DNA from: Byssothecium circinans
Taxonomy: Eukaryota > Ascomycota > Dothideomycetes > Pleosporales > Massarinaceae
DNA length: 64,000 nt
Direction of reading: 5' to 3'
Assembly (NCBI GenBank): GCA_010015675.1
Contig: ML977006.1
Span: forward strand, 145,727 to 209,726
Below the pieces are notes generated by a model. The model was given only the letters and a program-made list of their open reading frames with translations. It did not search any database and was not told the DNA's origin. The first letter of the stretch is position 1. The number at the start of each line of letters is the position of its first letter. This document shows, in pieces, positions 10,929 through 22,500 of the stretch. The position numbers were made by a program, and so were the translations under genes.

Positions 10929-11159
10929 ATGAATACGGAACACAGCTTTGCGTACAGCAACGTCGCATTCCGAGCTTGTGGGCATCGTCATCCCAATCCA
11001 CAACGAGCGGACGGCTTATGGGAAGGTTCGAAGAAGTGTGATTCGCATAAAGAAATTATTCATGAATTGATATGGATGACGGGCTACTGTCCTACTTGCA
11101 TGCGTAATCAACAGATTGCTGCTGCACAGCGGGCGCAGGTGAGGAATGCGTGGACATAA
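10929..11159 (+). CDS. Small Cys/His-rich protein, tandem copy 1
   Basis: A 76-aa intronless ORF with a good start context (CGCACCATGA). Possible metal ligands are CGH at residues 18-20, KKC with a following His (KKCDSHKE), and a C-terminal CxxC (TGYCPTC). The same ordered set (CGH, RxDG, G-S/N-KKC, His, TGx(1-2)CxxC) occurs in the ORF at 11875, so the two are diverged tandem paralogues. There is no signal peptide or membrane segment. The layout suggests a small zinc-binding fold, but I do not recognise a named family and no function is offered. Confidence 0.6.
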   Translation: MNTEHSFAYSNVAFRACGHRHPNPQRADGLWEGSKKCDSHKEIIHELIWMTGYCPTCMRNQQIAAAQRAQVRNAWT

Positions 11160-11874
11160 GTGGGATTTTCTCTGGCGATGTTGTACTAGCGGGTTCTTTG
11201 GAGGACTGAGGTGGCAGCTCTACTAGGCATACAACTACTTGTTGATATGATTCCTGTGGTAGTTGTCTGAATCTGAATCTTGTTGATCTTAACTCTGATG
11301 TTGGTTGTGACCTCTTATCAACGGTTAGGCTATATGTCTAGCGACACGCAACTATTGGAAGTGAACGCGAGCTTGAAGGAGAATAGAGGATGTGGATTTA
11401 TGTTAGCTTTTGGAGTCAGATGCTAAGCGTATACAGTAGATGACCTGTAGCTTACACTCCATACGTAGTAGACGTACCATACGCAGAATATATAGCAGAC
11501 GCAGCATGCGTTTGCATGCACATCTACCATCCAAATCGTTTCCCTACTAAGTAGGCATATCCGTGAACATTTAATGCTTATGATGCGTTTACTGCATGGT
11601 CTTGTTGGTGAAGATACCTCATAATATGTGATAGTCTCAAACAACTGTTACAAACGCACTACACAACATGGAAACATGAGCGTTGCAGTCCTTACATTCA
11701 ATTCTGCTCCCCCTAGACGTAAGTATATAAGAGAGCCCTCAGCACCCTCCCTCGCTTTGTTTCCTATATAACACTTATAACCTTTAACAGCTCCGACAAA
11801 ACAAACTCTATCATTTCAACCAACGACTATAGCTTACCACACCCAACCCAAAAACGCAACCTGTACTCTCCACC
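11160..11874. promoter_or_regulatory. Spacer between the tandem Cys/His genes, promoter of copy 2
   Basis: The interval contains no further gene. Its last 170 bases look like a fungal core promoter: TATATAAG near 11724, a second TATATAA near 11765, then a C/A-rich leader running to CACCATGTC. Confidence 0.45.
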
Positions 11875-12108
11875 ATGTCAGACCCCATCCTATCAGACGT
11901 AAACCAGGGATGTTTCGTCTACACGCTCCTACACTCTTGTGGACATGCTTATAAGCCCTATCCATATCGTCCCGATGGGAAATACCCCGGAAATAAAAAG
12001 TGTGGACATCAGGCTCATTGGGGAGGTGGCGCTTCGTGCAACCCTAAAGTTGTAAAGGGGGTTCAGATAACGGGGATAATGTGCGACGTTTGCCTTGGGT
12101 TGGCGTAA
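11875..12108 (+). CDS. Small Cys/His-rich protein, tandem copy 2
   Basis: A 77-aa intronless ORF with start context CCACCATGTC. It shares the ordered motif CGH (HSCGHAYKP), RPDG, GNKKCGHQAH and TGIMCDVC with the 76-aa protein about 700 bases upstream. The spacing from CGH to KKC is 20-21 residues in both. An extra Cys (GGGASCNPK) is present only here. There is no signal peptide. The conserved spacing despite low overall identity is the main evidence that both are real genes; the likely property is metal binding by Cys/His, and the function is unknown. Confidence 0.62.
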   Translation: MSDPILSDVNQGCFVYTLLHSCGHAYKPYPYRPDGKYPGNKKCGHQAHWGGGASCNPKVVKGVQITGIMCDVCLGLA

Positions 12109-14553
12109 CTGTACGACGGGCAGCTGTGAGGGATAACTGGACGTTGGTGGATAGGATGGGCGTGGTATGGAGCGCTGGGGTGGACGACGAGGTTGGAGGG
12201 AGTCTTGAGATGAACTTGCTGCTTTGAAGTCTTCTAATTGCTCGAACCTAGGTACCTCCATTTTGGCTTCACTGGAGGTCGATCTTGTGGCTTGCGCAGT
12301 ATCAGATATGTGGATGAAGTGGCAACGCTTTGAAATTTGAAATGTGTAGCCGTTACTTTGTTTACACTGACTGATGGTTTCTGCATAGGCATCTACGCGT
12401 GTGGAACGTTGAGCAACGTAAGTGATTTTTGGATCTTCGGTACAGGAAATTGGTCCTAGCTGTCTATGTTTCATTGGCCGGTTTACCTTGCCCGTATTTT
12501 ACGTATCGATATTGCCCGTTCCAACACGCACGCTTGCTCCGTGTGACAGTAAGAAACACGTAGGTGCCTTGGAGTATATGGACTTTGAGCCCGCGGGAGG
12601 ATACCAAGAGAAACAATTACCATACGGTACTCCCTGACGCACTCTTCAGTGCCAACAAGCTGTCTGTCACTCGTATTAGATAATATCCAACCGTGAGTCG
12701 CGACCTTCCGTAGATTTTAAAGGACATTGCGGAGGCCGCCTTCTCATACTCTCTCAGTAAGAGGTGGTTTCTTGTGGGATGGTGACCTCGGGAACAAGAT
12801 TATCACGTGACCTATTCCCATGTCCTAACTTATAGGGCTCGTTAGACCAAGAGCAAGCAGTTTGAATCAATAGAGGCGAAGAAGCGCACGGCGAGGCTGC
12901 TGTGCCCTCTATATTGCTATGACGTACGTAATCACCCTCGCTTAACACCCTCAAGGTAAATGGATGTAACGTCACGCCACGCATCTGCATCCTCCTAGTG
13001 CTCACCGCTCGTCCTTCAGCCTTGCACTACTAGCAGCCTTGCCGTACGCCTATTCACTATACAGTACTATGCTATGAGGCACCGGGGCAGATGTGACCAT
13101 CTGGATGCCTGCAAGAGGCCACCTACACCATTGCTCAACCGTCCGAAGCGGTCTGCGACACGAAACCCGCCCACCGTTTACCATACGGAGCATGCAAAGC
13201 CGAGAATTTTTCGCAATTCCCGCAGCATTGCTAATCAACAGCAGTCCTCCTTCTGCCCTCTATCAGGCACACTCAGATCCACGACGCTGATTGGTCCATA
13301 CTCCCCGAACGACGGTGAGCATTGCAGCTGGAAAAGGGAATCTCGTCCCCAAAACGCTCATAGGGCTGAGTATCCATGGCTTAGACCAACCGGCACGCCG
13401 ATCCGCTATCGTTGTTGAATCCCGGCGTCAGCTTGCAACGTCTTTTTTTCGTCTCCGTATGCATCTTTGAGTCAGAATATGAGTCGAAACAGACCGTCTG
13501 GCATCATTTGGTGGTCAGCTAACGGGTATTGCTCGCCGAATGATGTAGGCTTATGCAGGGACGGGAGTTAGTTGACGTCGTGAGCTGCGCGGAAGACTCC
13601 GGTGCTGTGGGTGTGGGTGAGACATTGTCGATGTTGGGCCGACGACTTGTACGAGCTGGGACCACCCGGTCCATTCGGCCCCCTCGTATGGAGTCCTTCT
13701 CGGAACGGCTGACCTTCTCTCATCGTTCCTCCACTCCACTCATCGAGCGCCCACCGACAAGATAGTCCCCGCCGATGACATCTGCTGCAATCGAGTCAAG
13801 GCCTATAGTAGTGCTCGCCTGGTACGAGGCTCGCAACTTTGTTTTCAGGAGTTCTGAGCGCCAATTCGGAAACAAATCTCAACACCAAGTAAACCTTTAG
13901 CACACGCTGCACCCTCGCTAGCCACAGCAAATGTCGGAAGGATCCTGCAACAACACATGCATCACGCCAGCATGATGCAGCAAAATATGCAGGAGTGAGT
14001 GTACTCTGTAATATGCGCGCTTCATCGAGGGTCGTCAAACAGTCACTCACCTCCACGCCGTCTACAAGAAGTCGGTCAGGGTGGTCTGCCCTTTGCGGTT
14101 AGATCGTCCACATCGAAGAACCGATCTGAAGGTTCATTGGTCAAGATGCTTGCCGCGAGTGAATGGTGCTGTTGACCTGCATTTCGATCTCTCGGTGCTG
14201 TCGAACGATTCGCCGGCTGTGCGAAATGACCACGATCAATACGCAGCCGACCGCAGCTGGGATGGATTGATGCCTTGTCTGCCTGTTCCGCCTTTTGATA
14301 CTCGAGGTTAGCGCCCACGCCTGTCCGTTCTGCTCGCTTCTTCCGGCGGACTCTGATTCGCCGCATCGACCATCGGCGGGGGCTGGCGGTTCGAGCCCTC
14401 GACCGAGGCGTCTGACCGCCCCACTTATTTTTCTCTGGTGTTGCTGAAAATACACCACCCGAAAGCGCAGAGCTTGTGCCGTCATGGTTGCTGCGGCTGA
14501 TGGAACCCTCCTTTGATAACGTCGAACCGTTTATAACGAACTCTGAGGCCACC
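12109..14553. other. Long intergenic region, no gene recognised
   Basis: About 2.4 kb with only short open frames on either strand and no recognisable protein motif. A GGTTCGAGCCC string near 14388 resembles a tRNA B box, but no A box or cloverleaf accompanies it. The end of the interval is the promoter of the calpain gene. Confidence 0.45.
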
Positions 14554-14613
14554 ATGGATGCCATGCAAGCTCTCCCGCTGTCTTTATCCCTGAGCACTCA
14601 GGCTACGGACTGA
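14554..14613 (+). promoter_or_regulatory. uORF upstream of the calpain start
   Basis: A 19-codon reading frame begins in an optimal context (GCCACCATGGATG) and ends in TGA two bases before the calpain ATG at 14616. If it lies in the mRNA leader it would be expected to limit initiation at the main ATG, whose context (GACAATGG) is also fair. The transcript start is unknown, so whether the uORF is transcribed is inference. Confidence 0.5.
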
Positions 14614-14615
14614 CA

Positions 14616-17600
14616 ATGGACTCCCAAATCTCCAATCTTGACATGGTAAACGTCACCGTACCTCACTCCAAAGCTCCCAGCATGGTGAACGAAGCTTCGC
14701 CAGCATCTTCTCGCCTACAATTACGGGTGAAGAAACAACCTCCACAGAAAAGCATCGATCAGTTCTGGGACAGATTCACCACCAAACATCCAGGAAAGGT
14801 GTTTACCATACTCCCGGACAACCTATACGCCAAACGCGCCGCAGCGTATGCACCCAAAGGATCTATTCCTGGACAGAACGCCCTACAATCGTATCAAGAA
14901 GCCGTCGAATCTTGCAGGAAGAAGGTCGACAAAATTGTCAAAGAAAGCCGGCGCCTCAACCAAAAGTACCGCGATCCGCACTTCGACATCGAGGCCGATT
15001 TCAAGCGATCACAACAATTTCCAGAGATCCCTCCCGACTGTCTCACTGCGCTAAATGAGAACACAACCGAGTTCAATCCTCTCTCTGTCAAGAGAGTCGA
15101 GGTAACACACCACGTTCCTGCTGCAGCGCCGTACATTACGTCAAGTTAACACGATCAGGATATCTTTGACGAACCTCAATTCTTCATTGAAGGCGCAACC
15201 GCGAACGATGTCCGACAAGGGAACGATGGCGATTGCTGGTTTATGTCAGCGTTAGCCACTATAAGCAACAAGGAAGGCTTGATACAGACTGTGTGTGTTG
15301 CGCGGGACGAACAGGTAGGCGTGTACGGCTTTGTGTTCCACAGAGGTGAGACTCCGACACAAACATGAGCTAGAAAACGTGCTGACGTTGTACAGATGGC
15401 GAATGGATCTCAGAAGTCATCGACGATAAGCTATACCTGATCAAGGAAGACTTCGATGAAGCCACACTCGGGCGACACCAATGGCTGGAGCTGAACCACC
15501 GAAAAAGTCCGGAGGACGAATATCGTACGGTTATGCAGACCGGATCCCGGGCTCTGTACTTTGCCCAGTGCAGCGATCCAAACGAAACGTGGCTGCCGCT
15601 GCTCGAGAAAGCTTATGCGAAGGCGCATGGCGATTATTCCACCATCGACGGTGGCTTTGTCGGTGAAGGCATCGAGGATCTTACTGGTGGCGTCACTTCC
15701 GAAGTCTTTGCAACAGACATCCTCGACAAGGACAAATTCTGGCGCGAAGAACTGCTCAATGTCAACAAAACTTTCCTCTTTGGCTGCGGCCAGATGGGCG
15801 GTATTTATGGACAGCGCAAGGGCATCCAAGAGAAGCACGCATACTCCATCATGGAGGCTCGGGAGATTGACGGGCAGCGCTTGCTTAAGCTCCGCAATCC
15901 ATGGGGTCGGACCGAATGGACTGGCCGATGGAGCGATGGTTCCGAAGAGTGGACCCCGGAATGGATGCACAAGCTAAACCATAAGTTTGGCGACGATGGC
16001 GTCTTCTGGATTTCATACCGCGATCTTCTCAGGCATTACCAACACTTTGACAGGACCCGCCTTTTCGGACCGGAGTGGACTGTCTCACAGCAGTGGACTA
16101 GCGTCAACGTCCCTTGGACGGTAGACTATTTGGACACCAAGTTCACCATTCATCTATCGAAGCCTAGCCCTGTTGTGATCGTACTCAGCCAACTCGACGA
16201 TCGCTACTTCCAAGGTCTTGAAGGGCAGTATGAGTTCAATCTACAGTTCCGTCTGCACAAAGACGATGAAGAAGAGTATATTGTTCGCAGCAATACCGCC
16301 TACTTCATGAAGCGTTCGGTGTCAACGGAGCTGGATCTCGATGCAGGCAACTACACAGTCCTTCTCAAGATCAAGGCAACTCGACTTCCCAACCCCACAC
16401 CTGAAGAAGTCATCCGTGCCAACTGCAACAAGCGACGCGAAAAACTTCTTGCCATCGGCCTGTCATACGATCTCGCCCATGCCAAGGGTCAGTTCCGTGC
16501 ACAGGAGAAGGATAAGTTATGTCGTGAGCGTGAGCAGAAGATCGAGCGCAAGAAGTCTGAGATGAAGAAGTCCCACGAGCGTCGCCAAAAGCTTCTCCGA
16601 AAGGCTAAGCTCCGTGAGGAGAAAAAGACCGCAAGGCATGGCAAGCAAAAAAACAAGGAGATCAGGGAGATCCAAACGAAACTTGAAGATCTCACTGGCT
16701 TGGGCATCAACGTCGAAGAAGAGCAGCGTCCATCCGATAATGAGGAAGCGAAGCCTTTACATCAATCCGTCGCGCGTCATCAGAAAGCTGCCAGTGTTGG
16801 CGCTGCTGATATGACTCGTGAGCGATCATCAAGCCCAAGTGGCTCATTCGGTGGGCGAAGTGGTTACAACAAAGGTAGAGATGGGTATAACGCCGCTCTT
16901 CCTGGTGCCCTGCAGGGGCGTGGTGGATGTAAGTATCCCTTCATCATCATACTGTGAGGCAATATACTAATCATGCACCCAGATAACCGTGATGCTGGTC
17001 AAGGTTCTAGCATGGCTGAAGCTCTTGCCCAAGCCTCAAGCTCCAGTGGTGGCTTCGGTGGTAGGGGAGGTTACCAGAAGGGACGAGATGGCTACAACGC
17101 TGCCGCCGGGGGGTTCGAAGGTAGGGGTGGATATAACGCCGCTGCTGGAGGCTTCGAAGGCCGTGGCGGATACAACCAGAACAACGCCGCCTTTGAAGGA
17201 AGAGGTGGCTACAACGCCGACGCTTACCAAGGCCGAGACGGCTACAACGGCCGTGATGGCTACAACGGTCGTGACGGGTACAATGGTCGTGATGGATACA
17301 ACGAGGGTGGCAGTGGCCAGACCGACTCTCCCATCCCGACCCCAATGAGTGATGAATTCCGCCCCGGCACCCCATCCCAGAACCCACTCAGCCCTCGCCA
17401 TCAAGACCGTCGGGGTACTCAGCCTTCGCCCACACCATCTCGCCGCGCAACTCTCTCGCCTATCCCAGGTGTCAGACCCGGTATCTCCGTCACCCCCGGC
17501 CGCGGCCGCGGCACAAGCATCTGCTCTCACCGCGCACGCCAGGGAGCTTACTCTCCCTACGACCTCTCGGACGATTCATCCTGGGACTCCGAGCTCGACG

Positions 17601-18004
17601 GCCCTGATTCGTGCGACTCTGACTTCGCCCCCTCTGAGGCGGCCGATGCTTCGGACTCTGAAGACGAATTCTGTCGCGATCCTTGGAACGCTATCTGCGT
17701 CGTGGGTCTCCGCGTATACTCCAAGGACACGGATGTTACAATCGAGGTACATAACGGTGAGGGTGAGAGAAAAAGACATGAAGATGATGCCGGCGATGGA
17801 GCGAGTGTGTTGAGCGTCCCGCCGCAGAGAAAAGAGAAAGAGTTGGATGTTGATGACAGCGCGGCTGATGCTACGAGTCCTTTGAGGACGAGGGGGAGTC
17901 TGGAGAGCGCGTTGCAGGAACGGAGCGAGAGGGCGGAGAAGGTGAAGTTGGTAGGGGATGCGCCGGCGGGGAAGGAGAGGAACAGGCAGGGGACGCTGTC
18001 GTGA
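14616..18004 (+). CDS. Calpain-family cysteine protease with GRDGYN/RGGYN repeat tail
   Basis: Four exons: 14616-15101, 15159-15345, 15396-16928, 16983-18004, giving 1075 aa. The papain-like calpain core is complete: oxyanion Gln and catalytic Cys in QGNDGDCWFMSA (Q182, C188), His in EKHAYSIMEA (H372) and Asn in RNPWGRTEW (N392). A beta-sandwich resembling calpain domain III follows (about 440-600), then a highly charged coiled coil (about 600-690), then repeats of RGGYN and GRDGYN types, and an acidic Ser-rich C-terminus (SDDSSWDSELDGPDSCDSD). The last intron falls inside an RGGY repeat unit. Calpains are intracellular calcium-linked proteases; no penta-EF-hand domain is seen, so calcium response is uncertain. 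A uORF precedes the gene. Confidence 0.9.
16850..17305 (+). repeat. Gly/Tyr/Asn repeat block in calpain (18-bp GRDGYN units)
   Basis: About a dozen imperfect copies of a (G)RGGYN or GRDGYN unit occur across the exon 3/exon 4 junction. At 17231-17302 four 18-base units follow without a break, differing mainly at third codon positions. Longer 30-39-base units (GGFEGRGGYNAAA) precede them. Confidence 0.9.
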
Positions 18005-19187
18005 CCGGACGGTTCTACAGCTGAGAGTGAAGCCGAGGGGTCGTGGGTCTTGGGCTTTCCTTTTATGGTTACTGGAGTTTTGGGCGCTTCTTTTCTCTCT
18101 CTTGTACTCGTCGCTGTGCTGTTGCTCTCGCTTTGAGATCTTCCTTTCTTTAACCAAGGCGTAGGTTGTAACGAGGTGTTTTGGGAGTGGAAGGGTACTC
18201 GCCGGATCAAATTGCTCTCTGCTCCGCTTTGTACTTTGCTCTTCTTCGTTTTTAGATTATGGGATGGTTGGTTGTCACACGGATATATTGCGCGCAGGCA
18301 ACGCAGCGCTTACTTTTCTTCTCCGCAACACAATACTGCTTAGCACGGAATGGATATTATGATTTAGATTCTCGCTGTATCGTTTTCGCAAGATCGATTG
18401 CGAAGGTTCCTGCGTCCGTCTTCTTAGCAGGTAAGCTTTTGGGTGAAGGGTTAGGTCGCACATTCATCGCTGCCATGCTGATTGTGGGATGGCTCTTCTA
18501 GTAGGTTGCATAAGAAGTGGGGCGGGGTTATATCAAACTTTACTGTTTGGTGCTAGAGAAAGGGGTTGCAACGGTTTAAAGATTATTGGATATACTACGA
18601 TGTGGAATGCTTAAATTCTAGCCTTTAAGAATATATATACTTCACTGAGTTGGAGGTTAGAGGTGGAAGCTCGACTATCCTGCTCTAGACTTAGTGAAAT
18701 ATTTCCGATCCAACTAACTGCTGAACGCGAAGGATTTAAAGATAAAACAATCGCCTTACAAGCGAGAGAGAAAATAAGCAAAAGACAGAAACCCGAACGT
18801 CCAAGTGTGCCTGTGGGCTGCTTTGGCCTCAGGCGCGTGTTCGTGCGTGCACACAGTCTATTTATTATTTCTATAATTAAGGGCCCACACTTATAACTTA
18901 GATATAGAACTAATTACCTCCATCTATGCTTATATGCTGCATGTTTCGAATATGGCTAGTACAAGATTTGACAATAGTCAGTACTCTCAATGGTACACCG
19001 GCTGCATCGTCTCCAACCCGACACACTAGTGTCAAGGATATCACCGCAAGCCAAGATATAAGAAAAACTGTAGAACGATCGTTTTTTTTTTTAGCTTAAT
19101 GGGGCTCAAAATCTTGCTATCGGTCAAGTAGCCCAGGTGGGAAATCAAGGTTGAAATCTTGGCTTATCTAGTAGCGAGGAGCGGAAG
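18005..19187. other. Intergenic, 3' flank of calpain into AT-rich DNA
   Basis: No gene seen. From about 18560 the sequence becomes AT-rich with TATATATA-like runs and short homopolymers (a T run at 19081), resembling decayed repeat DNA. Confidence 0.45.
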
Positions 19188-21590
19188 GTTATCGTTAGTG
19201 CGGATAGATGGGTTGCTGGAGTTGCTCTGGCAGGATCTGGTGTGCATCTTGCACTAGTGATGATGTCGGCGTTTTTGATTGCGTTTAATGGATTGGTGCT
19301 TTTGGGTGGGCCACCATCGAGTGCAACGGCGGTGTTTTTACTTCAGGTAGCGGCGGAGCTTCATTTAAGTCTAGACATTTAATCAACCTCGCTCTCGTAC
19401 TCTTAGGCGAGGATAGTTTCTAACCTTGATAGGAACTGCTTATCGTAGGACCCTTGACAGCAGTTGCGCTGGACCTCATCAGGTATCTCATTCTCAATGA
19501 CGGTATCAACCTAGGACTCATCAGTTCTGGACTCTAAATTGGGACTGCGAGATGGCTGTGTACTCTCGACGTTTTTAACGGCTTCGGAATCTCCTCGCGG
19601 TCACGAAACCTCTACAAATCACTCCGGACTTGGTCTTGTTCCCCGCACGAAGTGAAAAGGAAATTTTCGCGATCCGACGTGCAATATCACTACTCCGGCC
19701 CGCGATAGCGTCACTGAAGCCTTCTGATACCTTCCGACCTATGACAACCTTAATTCTATCAAATGTTTCCTCCTTTGTCATGCTAGTTTCCTGTACAGCC
19801 CTATCGACAGTTGTTTGACCTGCTTCGGCGTTACTTTCATCCCGACCCAGCGTTGGGTTGACTCGGCATCTGCCGACTTCTACATCAGAGGAACGCCAGA
19901 GATGTCATGGCCCTCAATTATCACCTCCAATCACACGGGTCCCTCAGTCTGTAGCGAACCTCATCTACTAGTGGATCTGAATACCTGTCTGAACGGAGGC
20001 TGGGAGAAATTAGCCTCAGCTACGGAACAAACAGCGCCAATAATCCCCTGGTACACTCTCTCCATCATCGGTGGAAGTGTCTACCAAGTTCCTCCAGCAC
20101 GTACCATGGTCGGTACGATACTCATTGATAATTTAGATACAATTGACACGCATGCTCTTTCTCTCCGTCTAGCTGTCACGACGCACATGGACTGTCTCCT
20201 AAATCAAGAGAACGTTGCTTTCAAGTATTGCAAAAGGAAGAAATCGCAGGCTCCGAGACTTTCCATCAATTACCTTGAGTATTGCAGCAGTGGCAAAGGT
20301 GCCTACGTTTATAACTGTCTCTGCTCATATAACAAATATGGCGGCTTCGAACGATAATCTACCCATTTCCAGTACAGAAGGATAGCAAAGCTTGGAGCTC
20401 AGAGAACGCAGCGCTGACGGACTCGGCCCGTGGAAGGCCCTCAAACTTCTAAAATACCTCTTGGGAATCGTATAGGTCTCACCGCGCTCAACACGAGGTT
20501 TCCAGAATAAGCTCGTGTCACCTTGCTCTCTTTGCTAGAAGACCTGAGGGCTGGAGCTGCCGCAGCGATGTTTCTAGCACAAGATAAGGTATCAACATTG
20601 GGCCGCTGATGCGTTATTAATGCACAATGGGTGAGCTCTTTTTTTATCCAGACGAATCTCCTAACCAAGGAAACTTTTACTTTAGTAGATACGAGTTTTT
20701 CAATTAGTATCACACTCCCTACCTAGACCCTCCAATCAAGGTTAAACAGGAATGGCTTGATGCTTTGGTACCAGAGATATGTGAAGCTTCAGTACCGGGA
20801 GATCGTCTTGTGATGAACACCTTCGAAGCCCAACTAAATCAATCAATACGTCTTATAATTTAAATCAGTGGAAGGGGGCGGCGTTGAATCTCGAGTAAGT
20901 TGTTCGCCTCCGCATGAGCGCATTCTGGTTTCTCCCATGAGTCGCAAATACGACCACACTGTGCAAAGTTGACGCACATTTGACCATTACTAGACTTACT
21001 CTATAGACTCTTATATCCACAATCACAATTACGCACAGTCGATGTCAGATACACTGTAACAATCTTCTTCCTCGACGTACTATCTCGTATCGGTTACGAG
21101 CATCAACTCGAAAGATAGTCCGACATCGGCATCGATCCCGCACTACTATACCATAGCATCACAGACGACAGCTTCAACAGCGGCAAAACAATCTACGGGA
21201 CTCACAATTCATCCCAACATACGTCCAACCATTACAAACCCTTGAAGTACTGAAGCGCTTGACCTCTCGAACACGCGGCCCAAAAAGTCGCTGCCGTGTT
21301 GCTGAGCATACATCTAGTTTTGGCGCTCATACACGCATTTATCCTGATCAAGGTGAAAAAATCCAGCGAGGTGTGGGAATTGATTATAATTCGATACCAA
21401 GACCGGGGGCTTTGAAGAAATGTAGTAGTGGGATTATACAGACGTGCGCGTTTGAGAGAAAAGTGAAGGTTAGAACGAATGGAGGGATAGAGAAGAGAAA
21501 GCGAAGTTAGTAGTGTGATGTTAGGATGCGCCCACAGTCGTGTGATCAGCCCGAGCCATTGGTTTTCTCCCGAGTAGCTCTCGATCATTA
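19188..21590 (+). pseudogene. Decayed gene for a multi-membrane-span fungal protein
   Basis: Collinear plus-strand fragments look like one membrane-protein gene broken by stops and frameshifts. At 19188-19382 about 64 codons are open and hydrophobic (ALVMMSAFLIAFNGLVLLGG). At 19435-19537 a fragment reads ELLIVGPLTAVALDLIRYLI and then hits TAA. ORF 19815-20357 (180 codons, containing RWVDSASADF and SEPHLLVDLNTCLNGGWE) could be the extracellular part. Near 20740 a fragment reads QEWLDALVPEICEASVPGDR, and near 21300-21390 a last hydrophobic piece appears. The order resembles large fungal membrane proteins with N-terminal helices, a long ectodomain and a C-terminal helix, but I cannot name the family. 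The AT-rich context and many TAA/TAG codons fit RIP-type decay; this is inference. Confidence 0.45.
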
Positions 21591-22206
21591 TTATTATTAA
21601 CCCACCAGGTAATACTATTAGTTTTTAGTTCTTCTTTGTACGATACAGTATTAAACCGTTCTTTTAATAGTGTTAAACTGTTCCTTTATTTATATTCTAT
21701 GTAGCGATCCGAAGCTCCCTTTATCCTATCAACCTTCTTCCAATTGCGGGTCAGAGTCACATACCCTCCTATGTTTTGCATATCAGTAGTCTGCGAGGAT
21801 GGAGATGGAGCCGGCAAGATTGCTGTTGGGACGGAGCGTAGTCGAAAAATAAAGGGGAAGAAATGATGAGAAAACCATGGATGGTGGATAGGCTTGGAAA
21901 AACTATGTGCAAATTTCTGAGGGTACGAAGCTAAGCGACCTCAAGAAGCGATGAGCAACTGTGATGGGCATAGGAGTACATTTCATTGTCTCTCCAGTCT
22001 CCTAGCCTCATTGCGCATCCATGTCGTCCCTCCGTTCCATGCCTACCCCCCATTTTCAACCGCGTCTGTAGCACCGCCTCTTCCACTATCAGCATTTTCG
22101 GAACATACGCGTTTGCCTTTCGCAATCTTGCTGCTCCGAACACCACTACGCTCTCTAGTCCTCGCGTTACGATGTGAATTGTTCGCCTATGACACATTCC
22201 ACTACA
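21591..22206. other. AT-rich intergenic DNA
   Basis: Contains an ATT repeat near 21588 and TTAAA-rich sequence to about 21710; nothing coding is recognised. Confidence 0.4.
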
Positions 22207-22500
22207 ACTATATCAGCGGCCTTGAGTGCACTAGATATCATCCGCACAACTATATTAGTGGCCTTTAGTGCACCAGATATCACCTGCGCGACTATATCAG
22301 CGGCCTTGAGTGGACCAGATATCATCTGCACAACTATATCAGCGGCTTTGAGTGGACCAGATATCATCTGCACAGCTGTATCAGTGGCCTTGAGTGCACC
22401 AGATATCGTCTGTACAACTGTATCAGCGGCCTTGAGTGCACCAGATATCATCTGCACAGCTATATCAGCGGCCTTGAGTGCACTAGGTATCATCTGCACA
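22207..22500. repeat. Minisatellite, seven 42-bp units, open on both strands
   Basis: Seven head-to-tail copies of a 42-base unit (core TATATCAGCGGCCTTGAGTG) fill exactly 294 bases with no indels. Because 42 is a multiple of three, open frames run through it on both strands: plus strand 22174-22644 (156 codons, 14-aa unit with ISAALSAPDIIC) and minus strand 22167-22541 (124 codons, unit with ISGALKAADIVVQ). Neither frame has recognisable flanking domains. It may be a plain minisatellite or a repeat-protein gene; I cannot tell which strand, if any, is used. Confidence 0.9.

Noticed and set aside
14320..14400. tRNA candidate (B-box-like GGTTCGAGCCC)
   Set aside because: No A box, no acceptor stem pairing and no cloverleaf could be formed.
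17036..18210. Long minus-strand frames opposite the calpain C-terminus
   Set aside because: They mirror the Gly/Ser-rich repeat and charged tail of the sense gene; translations are low-complexity with no domain.
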